Of a stretch of DNA of 64,000 nucleotides, positions 42,252 through 50,483 are shown in pieces. Numbering within the stretch: position 1 is the first letter of the stretch; the number at the start of each line of letters is the position of its first letter. Source of the DNA: Oscillospiraceae bacterium (GTDB lineage: Bacteria; Bacillota; Clostridia; Oscillospirales; Oscillospiraceae); NCBI GenBank assembly GCA_015067945.1, contig SVLM01000005.1:27661-91660 (forward strand). Reading direction: 5' to 3'. The notes below the pieces were generated by a model that saw only the letters and a list, made by a program, of their open reading frames with translations, was not told the DNA's origin and made no database searches. A program made the position numbers and the translations under genes.

Positions 42252-43105
42252 CCGGCCCGGCGGTTTGCGTCATCATGCCGGCCTACAATGCCGGTCGGTT
42301 TATTGAGGAGGCCATCCGCTCTGTTATGGGGCAGACCTTTGAAAACTGGGAATTACTGGTAATTGATGACGGCTCGAAGGATGATACGGTGGAAGTGGTC
42401 CAGCGGCTGTGCCGGGAGGATGACCGGATCACCCTGCTGCGCAATCCCCAAAACATGGGCGTTGCCCGAACCCGCAACAGAGGGCTGGAGCTGTGCAACG
42501 GCCGCTATGCGGCATTGCTGGACAGCGATGATGTCTGGCATCCGGAAAAACTGGAAAGACAGCTTCGCCGGGCGGAAGAAACCGGTGCCCAGCTGCTTTA
42601 CAGCTCCTATGCCATTATGGACGAAAACGGCCAGAGTGCCAGAGGCGATTATCTGATTCCTGCCGAGACGGATTTTTCCGCCCTGCTAAAAGAAAATGTG
42701 ATTGGCTGCTCCACGGTGATGCTGTCGCCGGAGATTGCAGAAAAATACCGGTTTGAAACGGGTTATCACCACGAGGATTATGTGCTGTGGCTGCAGCTTT
42801 TGCGTGACGGCTATATAGCCGCAGGCTGCACCGAGGTACTGACCCGGTGGCGGTATATCGCCAATTCCCGTTCGTTTGACAAACGCAAAAGTGCGAAAAG
42901 CCGCTGGCGTATTTACCGGGAGTACCTAAAGCTGTCCCGGTGGCAGAGTGCATGGGCCTTTTGCGGCTACGCCATGGCCAGTCTGAAAAAATACGGACGC
43001 AAAGCAAAACCAACAAAGGAAGGGGCGTGCAGTTATGGAGAAGATCCATGCAGCCCATCAACAGGCGATGTGCCAGCTTCTGGAGGAGTTGGACAGAGTT
43101 TGTAA
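42248..43105 (+). CDS. Family 2 glycosyltransferase
   Basis: A 285-residue GT-A glycosyltransferase: nucleotide-sugar motif VIMPAYNAGRFIEEAI, LLVIDDGSKDD and the metal-binding DSDD in LLDSDDVWHPEKL, then HHEDYVLWL with the likely catalytic acidic residue. It adds a sugar to the lipid-linked repeat unit; donor and linkage unknown. The start overlaps the upstream stop (ATGA). The last ~24 residues overlap licD by 71 nt and look non-conserved, so the functional domain ends near 43030. Confidence 0.85.
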   Translation: MTGPAVCVIMPAYNAGRFIEEAIRSVMGQTFENWELLVIDDGSKDDTVEVVQRLCREDDRITLLRNPQNMGVARTRNRGLELCNGRYAALLDSDDVWHPEKLERQLRRAEETGAQLLYSSYAIMDENGQSARGDYLIPAETDFSALLKENVIGCSTVMLSPEIAEKYRFETGYHHEDYVLWLQLLRDGYIAAGCTEVLTRWRYIANSRSFDKRKSAKSRWRIYREYLKLSRWQSAWAFCGYAMASLKKYGRKAKPTKEGACSYGEDPCSPSTGDVPASGGVGQSL

Positions 43106-43889
43106 AAAGCTGAATATTCCCTATGTGCTGTTTGCCGGCTCCATGCTGGGTGCGGTGCGGCATCAGGGATTTATCCCCTGGGATGACGATTTGGATGTGA
43201 TTTTGCTGCGGCAGGATTACGACCGGCTGTTGCAGGAAGCGGAGCAGGTCCTTGATTCGGAAAAATTCTACCTGCAAAAGGAGTTTTCCGAGCACTGGCC
43301 CATGTTCTTCTCCAAGCTGCGGCTGAACAACACCGCGTGCCTTGAAAAGTATCACCCCAAGGATCCTCAAACCCATCAGGGTGTGTATCTTGATATCTTC
43401 CCCTGCGACAACTGTGCCAAGTCCGGCTTTGGACGGAAGCTGCAGTTCTGGGCTTCCAAGGTGGTCATCGCAAAGGGTTTGTATCGCCGTGGGTACGAGA
43501 CCCACAGCCAAAAGAAAAAGCTGTTCATGCAACTGTGCCGGCTGCTGCCGAACAAGCTGTTCCTTGCCATCACCAAATGGGGCAGGGAGGACAGTGCTTT
43601 GGTCCACAGCTTTTTGGGCGGAGCATCCGGCTTCAAAAAAAGCGTATACCCCAGAAAGTGCTTTCTGAATCAAACCCAGGCGTTATTTGAAGGGAAGGAA
43701 TACCCCATACCTGCCGGTTACGACCGGCTGCTGCGTATTCTGTACGGGAATTATCACCAGCTTCCTCCGGAGGAAGACCGGCTGTGTAAGCAGCATGCAA
43801 TTTTGGTGGATCTGGAAAATTCCTATGAGAAATACGCCCACTTCCGGGATGATATGGAATTTGAAGTCCATACACGCAGCATCCGCTGA
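43035..43889 (+). CDS. LicD-family phosphotransferase
   Basis: A 284-residue LicD/nucleotidyltransferase-fold protein. The core motif GSMLGAVRHQGFIPWDDDLDV is seen in two parts near residues 35-55, including the paired acidic WDDDLDV, with YLDIFPCDN downstream. LicD proteins transfer phosphocholine or other phospho-alcohols to surface glycans; whether choline is used here is unknown, as no licABC genes are nearby. ATG lies within the end of the glycosyltransferase gene (71-nt overlap) after AAGGAAGGGG. Confidence 0.87.
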   Translation: MEKIHAAHQQAMCQLLEELDRVCKKLNIPYVLFAGSMLGAVRHQGFIPWDDDLDVILLRQDYDRLLQEAEQVLDSEKFYLQKEFSEHWPMFFSKLRLNNTACLEKYHPKDPQTHQGVYLDIFPCDNCAKSGFGRKLQFWASKVVIAKGLYRRGYETHSQKKKLFMQLCRLLPNKLFLAITKWGREDSALVHSFLGGASGFKKSVYPRKCFLNQTQALFEGKEYPIPAGYDRLLRILYGNYHQLPPEEDRLCKQHAILVDLENSYEKYAHFRDDMEFEVHTRSIR

Positions 43890-43928
43890 CCGGATAAAAA
43901 TCGTACACCAAGGATAAACAGAACATTT

Positions 43929-45323
43929 ATGAGCAGGAAAGAAACCCGGACAGGCATGCATTTGAATATCCGGCTGGTAAGAGGAATCCTTGTTTTGCTG
44001 GTATTGTCCCTCTGCCTGCTGTTTGGAAGCAGCTGCCGTCAGGGTGACGGGGAGACGGAAATCCAGACCGTTCCGACATGGAGTACGGAAACCTCCCGTC
44101 CAACGGAGGAAATCCCCTCCACGGAGGGCACTTGGTCCACGGAAACGGTGACACCTACAGAAACGGCAGAAGCCACACAACCGCCATTCGTTACAGAACC
44201 CCACCTCACAGAACCCCAACCCACCGCCCCCCCTGCGGAAAGCACCGAGCCGCCTGTGCAGGAGCCTACGGTTCCCGAAACAGTGCCGCCCATGCAGATC
44301 CAGGTCAGCCCGGATCAGACAGAGGTGCTGCTGATTCCCCAAAAAGTACAGGCATTTACCCTGCGGGATCTGACCAGGCCGTTGGAAGATGATATCTACA
44401 ATTACAAGGCAGCACACCGCCGTCTGGACACCGGCGTTCCCGTAACGCTGTCCGTCAAGATCACCAACATCCCTCAGGGCGTGGCGGTCACATCCATTGT
44501 GTTCACTCTGGCAGACAATGAAGACCTGACCAACGGGCAGATCTATCGACCTGCCGGCAATCAGAGCTCTGTCAAGGTGCCGTTCCTGCTGGCAAATAAG
44601 CAATATTATTACCGGATCTGCATCTCGTTCAGCGACGGAACCACCCGGGTGCTGGAAACAAGCTTCCGCACTGCGGCTGCTCCCCGGCTGCTCAGCGTTG
44701 ACGGTATCGTCAATGTCCGGGATATCGGCGGCTGGAAAACCGCGAACGGCTCTGTGATCCGTCAGGGTCTGCTCTATCGGGGCAGCGAGCTGGACGGTGC
44801 GGTGAAGTCTGAGTATAAGCTGACGGCAGAGGGGCTGCGGCAAATGCGGCAATACTTGGGCATCCGCACAGATATGGATCTTCGGTCTCCGGCAGAGATC
44901 GGACAGTTTACCTATCCTCTGGGCGAGGATGTGACCCACAGCGTCTACGATGCCCGTCCATACACCGCTATGTTCCACAGCCCGGGAAGGGCAGCGGTGC
45001 TGAAGATCTTTACGGATCTTGCAAATCCGGACAACTATCCGGTGTACATGCACTGCACCTACGGTGCGGACCGTGCGGGCACTGTCTGTTTCCTTCTGGA
45101 GGCCTTGCTGGGAGTCAGCGAGGAAGACCTGCAGCGGGAGTATGAGCTGTCTACCATGTGTTATACGTGGGTGGATTCCTATGGATATAGAACCATGGTG
45201 GAGCAGCTGAAGACCTGGCAGGGCGATACCCTGCAGGAAAAGGCGGAAACCTTTGTGCTGTACTGCGGTGTCACCCGGGAACAGATCGACCAAATCCGTC
45301 AGATCCTTTTAGAAAAAACGTAA
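43929..45323 (+). CDS. Exported tyrosine-protein-phosphatase-like protein
   Basis: A 464-residue protein. The signal sequence (about 12-36) ends near a weak lipobox FGSSC. It is followed by a Thr/Pro/Glu-rich linker (about 40-125), a beta-sandwich fibronectin-like domain (about 130-250), and a PTP/DSP domain of the IphP type beginning VNVRDIGGWKTANG. The signature HCTYGADRAG places nucleophile Cys376 and Arg382. It should act outside the membrane on phosphotyrosine, phosphosugar or other phosphoesters; it cannot reach the cytosolic BY-kinase encoded next if the signal is functional. Polysaccharide-loci normally use cytosolic Wzb or PHP-type CpsB phosphatases, so this type is unusual. Confidence 0.85.
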   Translation: MSRKETRTGMHLNIRLVRGILVLLVLSLCLLFGSSCRQGDGETEIQTVPTWSTETSRPTEEIPSTEGTWSTETVTPTETAEATQPPFVTEPHLTEPQPTAPPAESTEPPVQEPTVPETVPPMQIQVSPDQTEVLLIPQKVQAFTLRDLTRPLEDDIYNYKAAHRRLDTGVPVTLSVKITNIPQGVAVTSIVFTLADNEDLTNGQIYRPAGNQSSVKVPFLLANKQYYYRICISFSDGTTRVLETSFRTAAAPRLLSVDGIVNVRDIGGWKTANGSVIRQGLLYRGSELDGAVKSEYKLTAEGLRQMRQYLGIRTDMDLRSPAEIGQFTYPLGEDVTHSVYDARPYTAMFHSPGRAAVLKIFTDLANPDNYPVYMHCTYGADRAGTVCFLLEALLGVSEEDLQREYELSTMCYTWVDSYGYRTMVEQLKTWQGDTLQEKAETFVLYCGVTREQIDQIRQILLEKT

Positions 45324-45412
45324 ACCACGGAATTATTCCGATAAAATAAACACCAAAGCACCAAGCCCTCGGCAACGGTGGCGGGAGATTCCAAAGATTG
45401 GAGAGTATTTTT

Positions 45413-46948
45413 ATGGAAAACAAATCTGCAGAAAAGAAACCGGGTATTGAGATCAACCTGCAAAAATTGTTTAGCGCAATACTAAATAAGATGTGGTTGG
45501 TCGTGCTGGTTGCTGTAGTGGCGGCGATCGTGACCTTTCTGGGCACATACTTCTTTATTCAGCCCCAGTACCAGTCCGCTGCCATGTTCTACGTCAACAA
45601 CAGCTCTTTTTCCATGGGTGATGCTTCCTTCAGTATCACTTCTTCGGATATTACCGCGTCCAAGAGTCTGGTAAAATCCTATATCGTCATTCTGCAGACC
45701 CGGCAGACCATGGATGATATTATCGACTATACCGGTGTGGACCGCACACATAGCCAGCTGCTGTCGATGATCTCCGCCCAGTCGGTGGACAATACGGAAA
45801 TTTTCAGGGTTGTGGTTGAAAGTCCCGATCCTCAGGAGGCAAAGAAGATTGCCGATGCCATTTCCTACATCCTCCCCAAGCGAATCTCCAGTATCATTGA
45901 AGGCACCTCCGCCAAGGTCGTGGATATGCCCAAGGTACCGGTGAATCCCAGCTCTCCCAGTTATACCACCAATGCCATCATCGGCTTCCTGATCGGCTTG
46001 ACTCTGACGGCCAGCGTCATTGTGCTGATGGAGATCTTTGACGTCACCATCCGCTCCGAGGATGATATTGCTCAGAACAGTGAGCACCCCATTCTGGCAT
46101 CTGTGCCGGATATGAGTGCCCCCACCAAGAGCGGTTATTATTACGGCTACGGCAGTAAGAAGAGCGACAAGGTAAGCCTCAACGGAAAACAGCCCACTAT
46201 GGTGGGCAAGGGCATTGCCTTTACTGCAACCGAGGCCTACAATCTGCTGCGTACCAAGCTGCAGTTCTCTTTTGCCGGCGACAACCGCTGCCGTGTGATC
46301 GCGGTGTCCAGTGCCATGTCCGGCGAAGGCAAGAGCTTGTCCGCTGTCAACCTGGCCTACTCCATGAGCCAGCTTGGCAAGAAGGTGCTGCTGATCGACT
46401 GCGATATGCGTCGTCCTTCTCTGAACGTCAAGCTGCCCATCAAGAAGACTCCCGGCCTGTCAAACTATCTGTCCGGTCAGTGTGCATTGGATGCGATCTT
46501 CCAGCCCTGCGGTATTGTAGGCGAGGAGAATGCATTCCAGGTGGTTTCTTCCGGCCGAAATCCCCCGAACCCCATTGAGCTGATCAGCTCCGATAAGATG
46601 AGCAAAATGCTCAAGACTCTGCGGCAGTCCTATGACTACATCATTTTGGATATGCCTCCCGTTGGCGAAGTCAGTGACGCTCTGGCTGTGGCACAGGATA
46701 CCGACGGTGTTCTGCTGGTGGTTCGACAGAATTACTGCAACCGCGTCGTTCTCAACGACACCATTCGTCAGTTTGAGTTCATGGAAGCCAAGATTCTGGG
46801 CATTGTCTGCAACTGCTCCACCAAGAGTGGCGGTGGCTACTCCAAGAAGTACTACAGAAAGTACGGCAGCAAATATGCCGGCAGATATGCCACTGCCCAG
46901 GCTGCGGCAGAAGACAAGCCTGTTGAGCAGGAACCTGCGGAGGAATAA
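45413..46948 (+). CDS. Fused polysaccharide co-polymerase / BY-kinase
   Basis: A 511-residue protein. The N-terminal Wzz/CapA-type domain has two transmembrane helices (about 24-46 and 183-206). It is joined to a CpsD/CapB-like tyrosine autokinase with Walker A SGEGKS (Lys307), Walker A' LLIDCDMRRP and Walker B YIILDMPP, and a C-terminal Tyr cluster (KKYYRKYGSKYAGRY). It controls chain length and export through phosphorylation cycles. Firmicutes often split these two parts; here they are one chain as in proteobacterial Wzc. ATG at 45413 lies 7 nt after GGAGAG. Central to the locus. Confidence 0.9.
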   Translation: MENKSAEKKPGIEINLQKLFSAILNKMWLVVLVAVVAAIVTFLGTYFFIQPQYQSAAMFYVNNSSFSMGDASFSITSSDITASKSLVKSYIVILQTRQTMDDIIDYTGVDRTHSQLLSMISAQSVDNTEIFRVVVESPDPQEAKKIADAISYILPKRISSIIEGTSAKVVDMPKVPVNPSSPSYTTNAIIGFLIGLTLTASVIVLMEIFDVTIRSEDDIAQNSEHPILASVPDMSAPTKSGYYYGYGSKKSDKVSLNGKQPTMVGKGIAFTATEAYNLLRTKLQFSFAGDNRCRVIAVSSAMSGEGKSLSAVNLAYSMSQLGKKVLLIDCDMRRPSLNVKLPIKKTPGLSNYLSGQCALDAIFQPCGIVGEENAFQVVSSGRNPPNPIELISSDKMSKMLKTLRQSYDYIILDMPPVGEVSDALAVAQDTDGVLLVVRQNYCNRVVLNDTIRQFEFMEAKILGIVCNCSTKSGGGYSKKYYRKYGSKYAGRYATAQAAAEDKPVEQEPAEE

Positions 46949-47036
46949 GCGCAAAGGCTGCGGCTGGTGCGGCGAAAAATATCGAAATACACATGACTTA
47001 GTGGGTAAAATTTCAAAATTTATCCATATAATGTGG

Positions 47037-47065
47037 TTGACAAATGCTGTGAAAGGCTGTATACT
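47037..47065 (+). promoter_or_regulatory. Promoter of the surface-protein gene at 47207
   Basis: TTGACA-N17-TATACT, near-consensus, giving a leader of about 135 nt that contains small hairpins (GGGC-TTTT-GCCC; GCGTC-ACCG-GACGC). Confidence 0.8.
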
Positions 47066-47206
47066 GATAGAACAGAATGTATTCACCATGGGGGAGGATT
47101 GGGCTTTTGCCCGGCGATCGTTAAGAGACAGACCCCGTTTGTTGAATACGATGTTATAGTAAACCCGCGTCACCGGACGCAATAAATATCTATGGAGATG
47201 AGTAAA

Positions 47207-47905
47207 ATGAAAAAGGTTGTTTGCTTAATTACTGCAATCATGCTTTGCATTTCTCTGGCCAGCTTCGCTTTTGCTGATGCTGACGTAGAGTTCGTGCCCA
47301 GCATTTCTTACAAGGGTGCTCCCGAGGTTGTCGGTGGTGGCACCATTAACGATCCCAACGGTACATCCTCCGGTGAGGTTCCTATGGATCACCTGCTGAT
47401 CACCCCTCTGGCCGAGGCTGAGACCTCCACCAAGATTCCCGCAGAAGCCAGAGACGAGCTGCTGTATGTTTACGACGAGCTGAACAAGGGTAACATGAAG
47501 CTGCCCTACAGCGGTGAAGTGGATGCCAGCAAGATGATCGTCAGAGATCTGTTTGATGTCAGCTGGATCTGCGACGATGGCCATAAAGAACTGGTTGCTC
47601 TGCCCGGTGTTACCGTTACCCTGACCTTCGATATCGGCATTCCTGCAAATACCGATGTGGTTGTCATGACTTACATCAACGGCACCTGGTCTGAGATCGT
47701 TTCTGTTAAGAACAACGGCGATGGCACCATCACCTGCGTGTTCGAGGACTTCTGCCCTGTGGCTATTTCTGTTCCCGTTCCCGATGGCGGCTCCAGCGAC
47801 ACCGGCGATAAGTCCAACATCACCCTGTGGGTCGTTCTGCTGGCTGTTTCCTCCGTTGCAGTTGTTGCAATGGTCGTCCTGCGTCGCCGCGAGCTGATGA
47901 AGTAA
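47207..47905 (+). CDS. Secreted surface protein with C-terminal sorting-like tail
   Basis: A 232-residue protein with a signal peptide (about 1-24), a beta-rich ectodomain of unknown family, and a tail made of SSDTGDKSN, a hydrophobic helix (about 19 residues) and RRRELMK. The arrangement TGD-x-S-N, helix, basic end is like clostridial wall-sorting signals, though the LPxTG proline is missing. It may be anchored by the sortase at 21488, or simply held by the helix. It has a near-consensus promoter and ~140-nt leader, so it is its own transcription unit inside the polysaccharide locus. ATG at 47207 follows GGAGAT. Confidence 0.7.
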   Translation: MKKVVCLITAIMLCISLASFAFADADVEFVPSISYKGAPEVVGGGTINDPNGTSSGEVPMDHLLITPLAEAETSTKIPAEARDELLYVYDELNKGNMKLPYSGEVDASKMIVRDLFDVSWICDDGHKELVALPGVTVTLTFDIGIPANTDVVVMTYINGTWSEIVSVKNNGDGTITCVFEDFCPVAISVPVPDGGSSDTGDKSNITLWVVLLAVSSVAVVAMVVLRRRELMK

Positions 47906-47949
47906 GCAAACGAATAACGATAAAAAAGTAACATGGGAGAATATATGCG

Positions 47950-48933
47950 ATGAGTAAGCAGAAACCCAAAGGCAGTGTTGTCTATTTCTGTATCATCCTG
48001 CTCCTGGTGCTTGTTATGATTTTTAGTGGGCTCCAGATTTTGGAGTCCACTATTTTTCATACCGGACAGGAGTCGGGCAGACCGACCACTTCCAAAACCA
48101 TCGTCAGAGATGGCGTAGAGTATTTCCCCCGTCAGGATATCACAGTGTTCATGGTGCTGGGTATCGATAAGTTTGGCCCGGTGGAAGCCAGTCCTTCTTA
48201 CAATAACAGCGGCTTGGCTGACGTGATTTCTCTGCTGATTTTCGATGAGACCAACCAAAACTGCCGGATCCTGCAGCTGAACCGCGATACCATGCTGGAT
48301 GTCCGGGTGCTGGGCCTTGGCGGCAGATACGCCGGCACCAGATTCGGCCAGTTGGCACTTGCACATATGTATGGCACCGGTCTGGAGGACAGCTGTGAAA
48401 ATACCCGCGAAACGGTTTCTCAGTTCCTGTACGGCCTGCACATCGACTACTATATGTCCATGAATATGGACGCCATCAGTGTCATGACCGATGCGGTGGG
48501 CGGCGTTCAGGTTGAGGTTAAGGACGATTTCTCCGCTGTGGATCCCACCATCCAGATGGGTCAGATGCTGCTCAACGGTCAGCAGGCTATCAATTTTGTC
48601 CGCACCCGTAAGGATGTTGCCGACCAGATGAATGTGACCCGTATGCAGCGGCACAGAGAGTTTATGAATGGTCTGCTGTCGGGCTTGCAGACAAAGCTGG
48701 ACAGCGATGAGACCTTTGCACTGAACACCTATGAGAGCGTTTCGTCCTATATTGTCACAGATTGCTCCGGCAATGTGATCAGCTCTATCGCGGAGCGTTA
48801 CGGCGATTATCCGCTGGTGGAGATCGTCTCTCCCGAGGGCGAAAACAAGAAGGGCACTCAGTACATGGAGTTTTATGTTGATGCAGACAAGCTGGATGCA
48901 CTGATCCTGCGTCTGTTCTACGCACCCAAATAA
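47950..48933 (+). CDS. LCP (LytR-CpsA-Psr) family glycopolymer ligase
   Basis: A 327-residue protein with one N-terminal transmembrane helix (about 11-32) and an LCP domain: VFMVLGIDKFG, SGLADVISLLIFDE, LQLNRDTMLDV (catalytic Arg/Asp), the central MDAISVMTDAVGGVQV, and INFVRTRKDVADQMNVTR. These enzymes attach undecaprenyl-linked glycopolymers to peptidoglycan. The substrate is probably the polysaccharide made by this locus. A strong stem-loop terminator follows. Confidence 0.9.
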   Translation: MSKQKPKGSVVYFCIILLLVLVMIFSGLQILESTIFHTGQESGRPTTSKTIVRDGVEYFPRQDITVFMVLGIDKFGPVEASPSYNNSGLADVISLLIFDETNQNCRILQLNRDTMLDVRVLGLGGRYAGTRFGQLALAHMYGTGLEDSCENTRETVSQFLYGLHIDYYMSMNMDAISVMTDAVGGVQVEVKDDFSAVDPTIQMGQMLLNGQQAINFVRTRKDVADQMNVTRMQRHREFMNGLLSGLQTKLDSDETFALNTYESVSSYIVTDCSGNVISSIAERYGDYPLVEIVSPEGENKKGTQYMEFYVDADKLDALILRLFYAPK

Positions 48934-48951
48934 GAAAATGCACCGATTATC

Positions 48952-48979
48952 AAGGGCAGATGCGTTGGCATCTGCCCTT
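48952..48979 (+). terminator. LCP-gene terminator
   Basis: AAGGGCAGATGC / GCATCTGCCCTT stem followed by TGCTTTT. Confidence 0.88.
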
Positions 48980-49008
48980 TGCTTTTGCGGTTGGGGAGGG
49001 GAAAAGGG

Positions 49009-49037
49009 TTGACTTATGTGGCAATCGGTGGTATGGT
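49009..49037 (+). promoter_or_regulatory. Promoter of the second polysaccharide transcription unit
   Basis: TTGACT-N17-TATGGT, about 70 nt before the membrane-anchored unknown protein; likely drives it plus the two transferases, wzy and wzx. Confidence 0.62.
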
Positions 49038-49108
49038 ATCAGTGGCGTATTATGTGCTGCGAAATGCGTCGAAATTTGTGCAAAATATGAATACGGATGT
49101 GAGTCAGA

Positions 49109-49645
49109 ATGAATTTTCACGGTAAAATAAATTGGGTTCCTGTGATTGCGGTACTGGCCGTGATTTTTGTGATATTGATGGTGATTGTGGTTGGTTTGGA
49201 CAATCGAAATGCATCGAATCCCGGCGACGGAAACCAGAATTCTCAGCCCTCCGGCATCGAACCGCTGACGGTCTTGACGGTCACGGATCAGGGCGATAAG
49301 GTGATCGTTGCAACCAATTACTGTGCAATAAAATACGCCTATTCCATGTCTGATTTGGTACAGGTGGAAACCATCAACGAAGACAACAAGGCAATTCTGC
49401 GTTTTTATACTGTATTAAACGGCACAAAAATGCCGCTGTACGAGATGGTCTTTGGTGGGCAGGAGGGCATCCCCCTGGGATCGGTTACGGTGGGTAAACA
49501 CACCTTGCAGGTGTATATGGTGATCCATGAATCCATGCCCGGGTTGGATGACAGCAGCCGTATTGCGTTCATTGCTGCTCAGGAAACCATCAATGATGTG
49601 GCATCGTCCCTGAAGGAAAATTCAAATTTTGTACCGGCGGACTGA
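49109..49645 (+). CDS. Membrane-anchored protein of unknown function
   Basis: A 178-residue protein with an N-terminal transmembrane helix (WVPVIAVLAVIFVILMVIVVG, about 9-29), a short Asn/Gly/Ser linker and an extracytoplasmic domain of about 130 residues. The family was not recognised. The domain has predicted alternating beta strands and a helix ending in a stretch similar in composition to stress or profilin-like lipoproteins. It has its own promoter (49009-49037) and precedes a glycosyltransferase by 31 bp, suggesting a role in the polysaccharide locus. The Shine-Dalgarno is poor (GATGTGAGTCAG), so the start is moderately certain. Confidence 0.65.
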   Translation: MNFHGKINWVPVIAVLAVIFVILMVIVVGLDNRNASNPGDGNQNSQPSGIEPLTVLTVTDQGDKVIVATNYCAIKYAYSMSDLVQVETINEDNKAILRFYTVLNGTKMPLYEMVFGGQEGIPLGSVTVGKHTLQVYMVIHESMPGLDDSSRIAFIAAQETINDVASSLKENSNFVPAD

Positions 49646-49676
49646 GGACCGGCAATCTGAAATTTAGGAGGCCTCT

Positions 49677-50483
49677 ATGAGCAAACTGCAGGTGCTGCTG
49701 GCTACCAGAAATCAGCAGGATTTTTCCATTGCGGAACAAATGAATATTTCCTGCGATGCGATCATCGCCAATCAGGCCGAGCAGGATTGCTTTGCACAGC
49801 TGCAATCTTCTGCCGGTGAGTGGAAAATGATCACCACTTCCACCAGAGGTGTTGGCTTAAACCGCAATATTGCTCTGTTGGCGGCCACCGGCGAGTTTGT
49901 GCTGTTTGCGGACGATGATGTTGTCTACAACGACGGCATGCCCGAAGCGGTAATTGCCGCCTTTCGGGAGAATCCCAAGGCGGATGTGATCATTTTTGGT
50001 ATGGATATTGTCAAAAACGGGGAGGTTACGGAGCGGCGTCACCTGCAGAGTAAACGCCTTCGCGTGACCAATGCCATGCGGTTTGGCACCTATACCATCG
50101 CCGCCCGGCGTCAGGCACTGCTGCAGCACAATATCACCTTCCATCAGATGTTCGGCGGCGGCTGTCCCTTCGGCTCCGGAGAGGATTCTCTGTTTTTGAA
50201 GGCCTGCTTTGACCATAAGCTGCAGGTGTATTCCCATACCTATGTGCTGGGTACTTGCCGCAAGGATACATCCACATGGTTTACCGGCTATCACGAGAAG
50301 TATTTTTACGATAAGGGCGTGCTGCTGCGGCATCTGTTTCCCAAGGCCCATTATTTGGCGGCACCCTATTTTGCCTTTCGCTTCAAAAGAAAAACCCAGA
50401 TTCCGGCAATGCAGCGGCTGAAGCTGATGCTGGCAGGCATTCGGGGCGGCAAAAAAATGTTACCTTATGAGGATGCACTATGA
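49677..50483 (+). CDS. Glycosyltransferase, GT-A fold
   Basis: A 268-residue glycosyltransferase. It has an N-terminal LLATRNQQDF, LNRNIALLAATGEFVLFADDDV with metal-binding DDD, and GGGCPFGSGEDSLFLKACF where GED would be the catalytic or acceptor-binding acidic motif. Sugar donor unknown. AGGAGGCCTCT precedes ATG. The end overlaps the next gene (ATGA), so the two transferases are coupled. Confidence 0.83.
   Translation: MSKLQVLLATRNQQDFSIAEQMNISCDAIIANQAEQDCFAQLQSSAGEWKMITTSTRGVGLNRNIALLAATGEFVLFADDDVVYNDGMPEAVIAAFRENPKADVIIFGMDIVKNGEVTERRHLQSKRLRVTNAMRFGTYTIAARRQALLQHNITFHQMFGGGCPFGSGEDSLFLKACFDHKLQVYSHTYVLGTCRKDTSTWFTGYHEKYFYDKGVLLRHLFPKAHYLAAPYFAFRFKRKTQIPAMQRLKLMLAGIRGGKKMLPYEDAL

Noticed and set aside
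43035..43105. Frameshift between glycosyltransferase and licD
   Set aside because: Both proteins are full length; the 71-nt overlap adds only a nonconserved tail to the transferase.
47066..47206. c-di-GMP or other known riboswitch in the leader of the 47207 gene
   Set aside because: Small hairpins only; known aptamer core sequences were not found.
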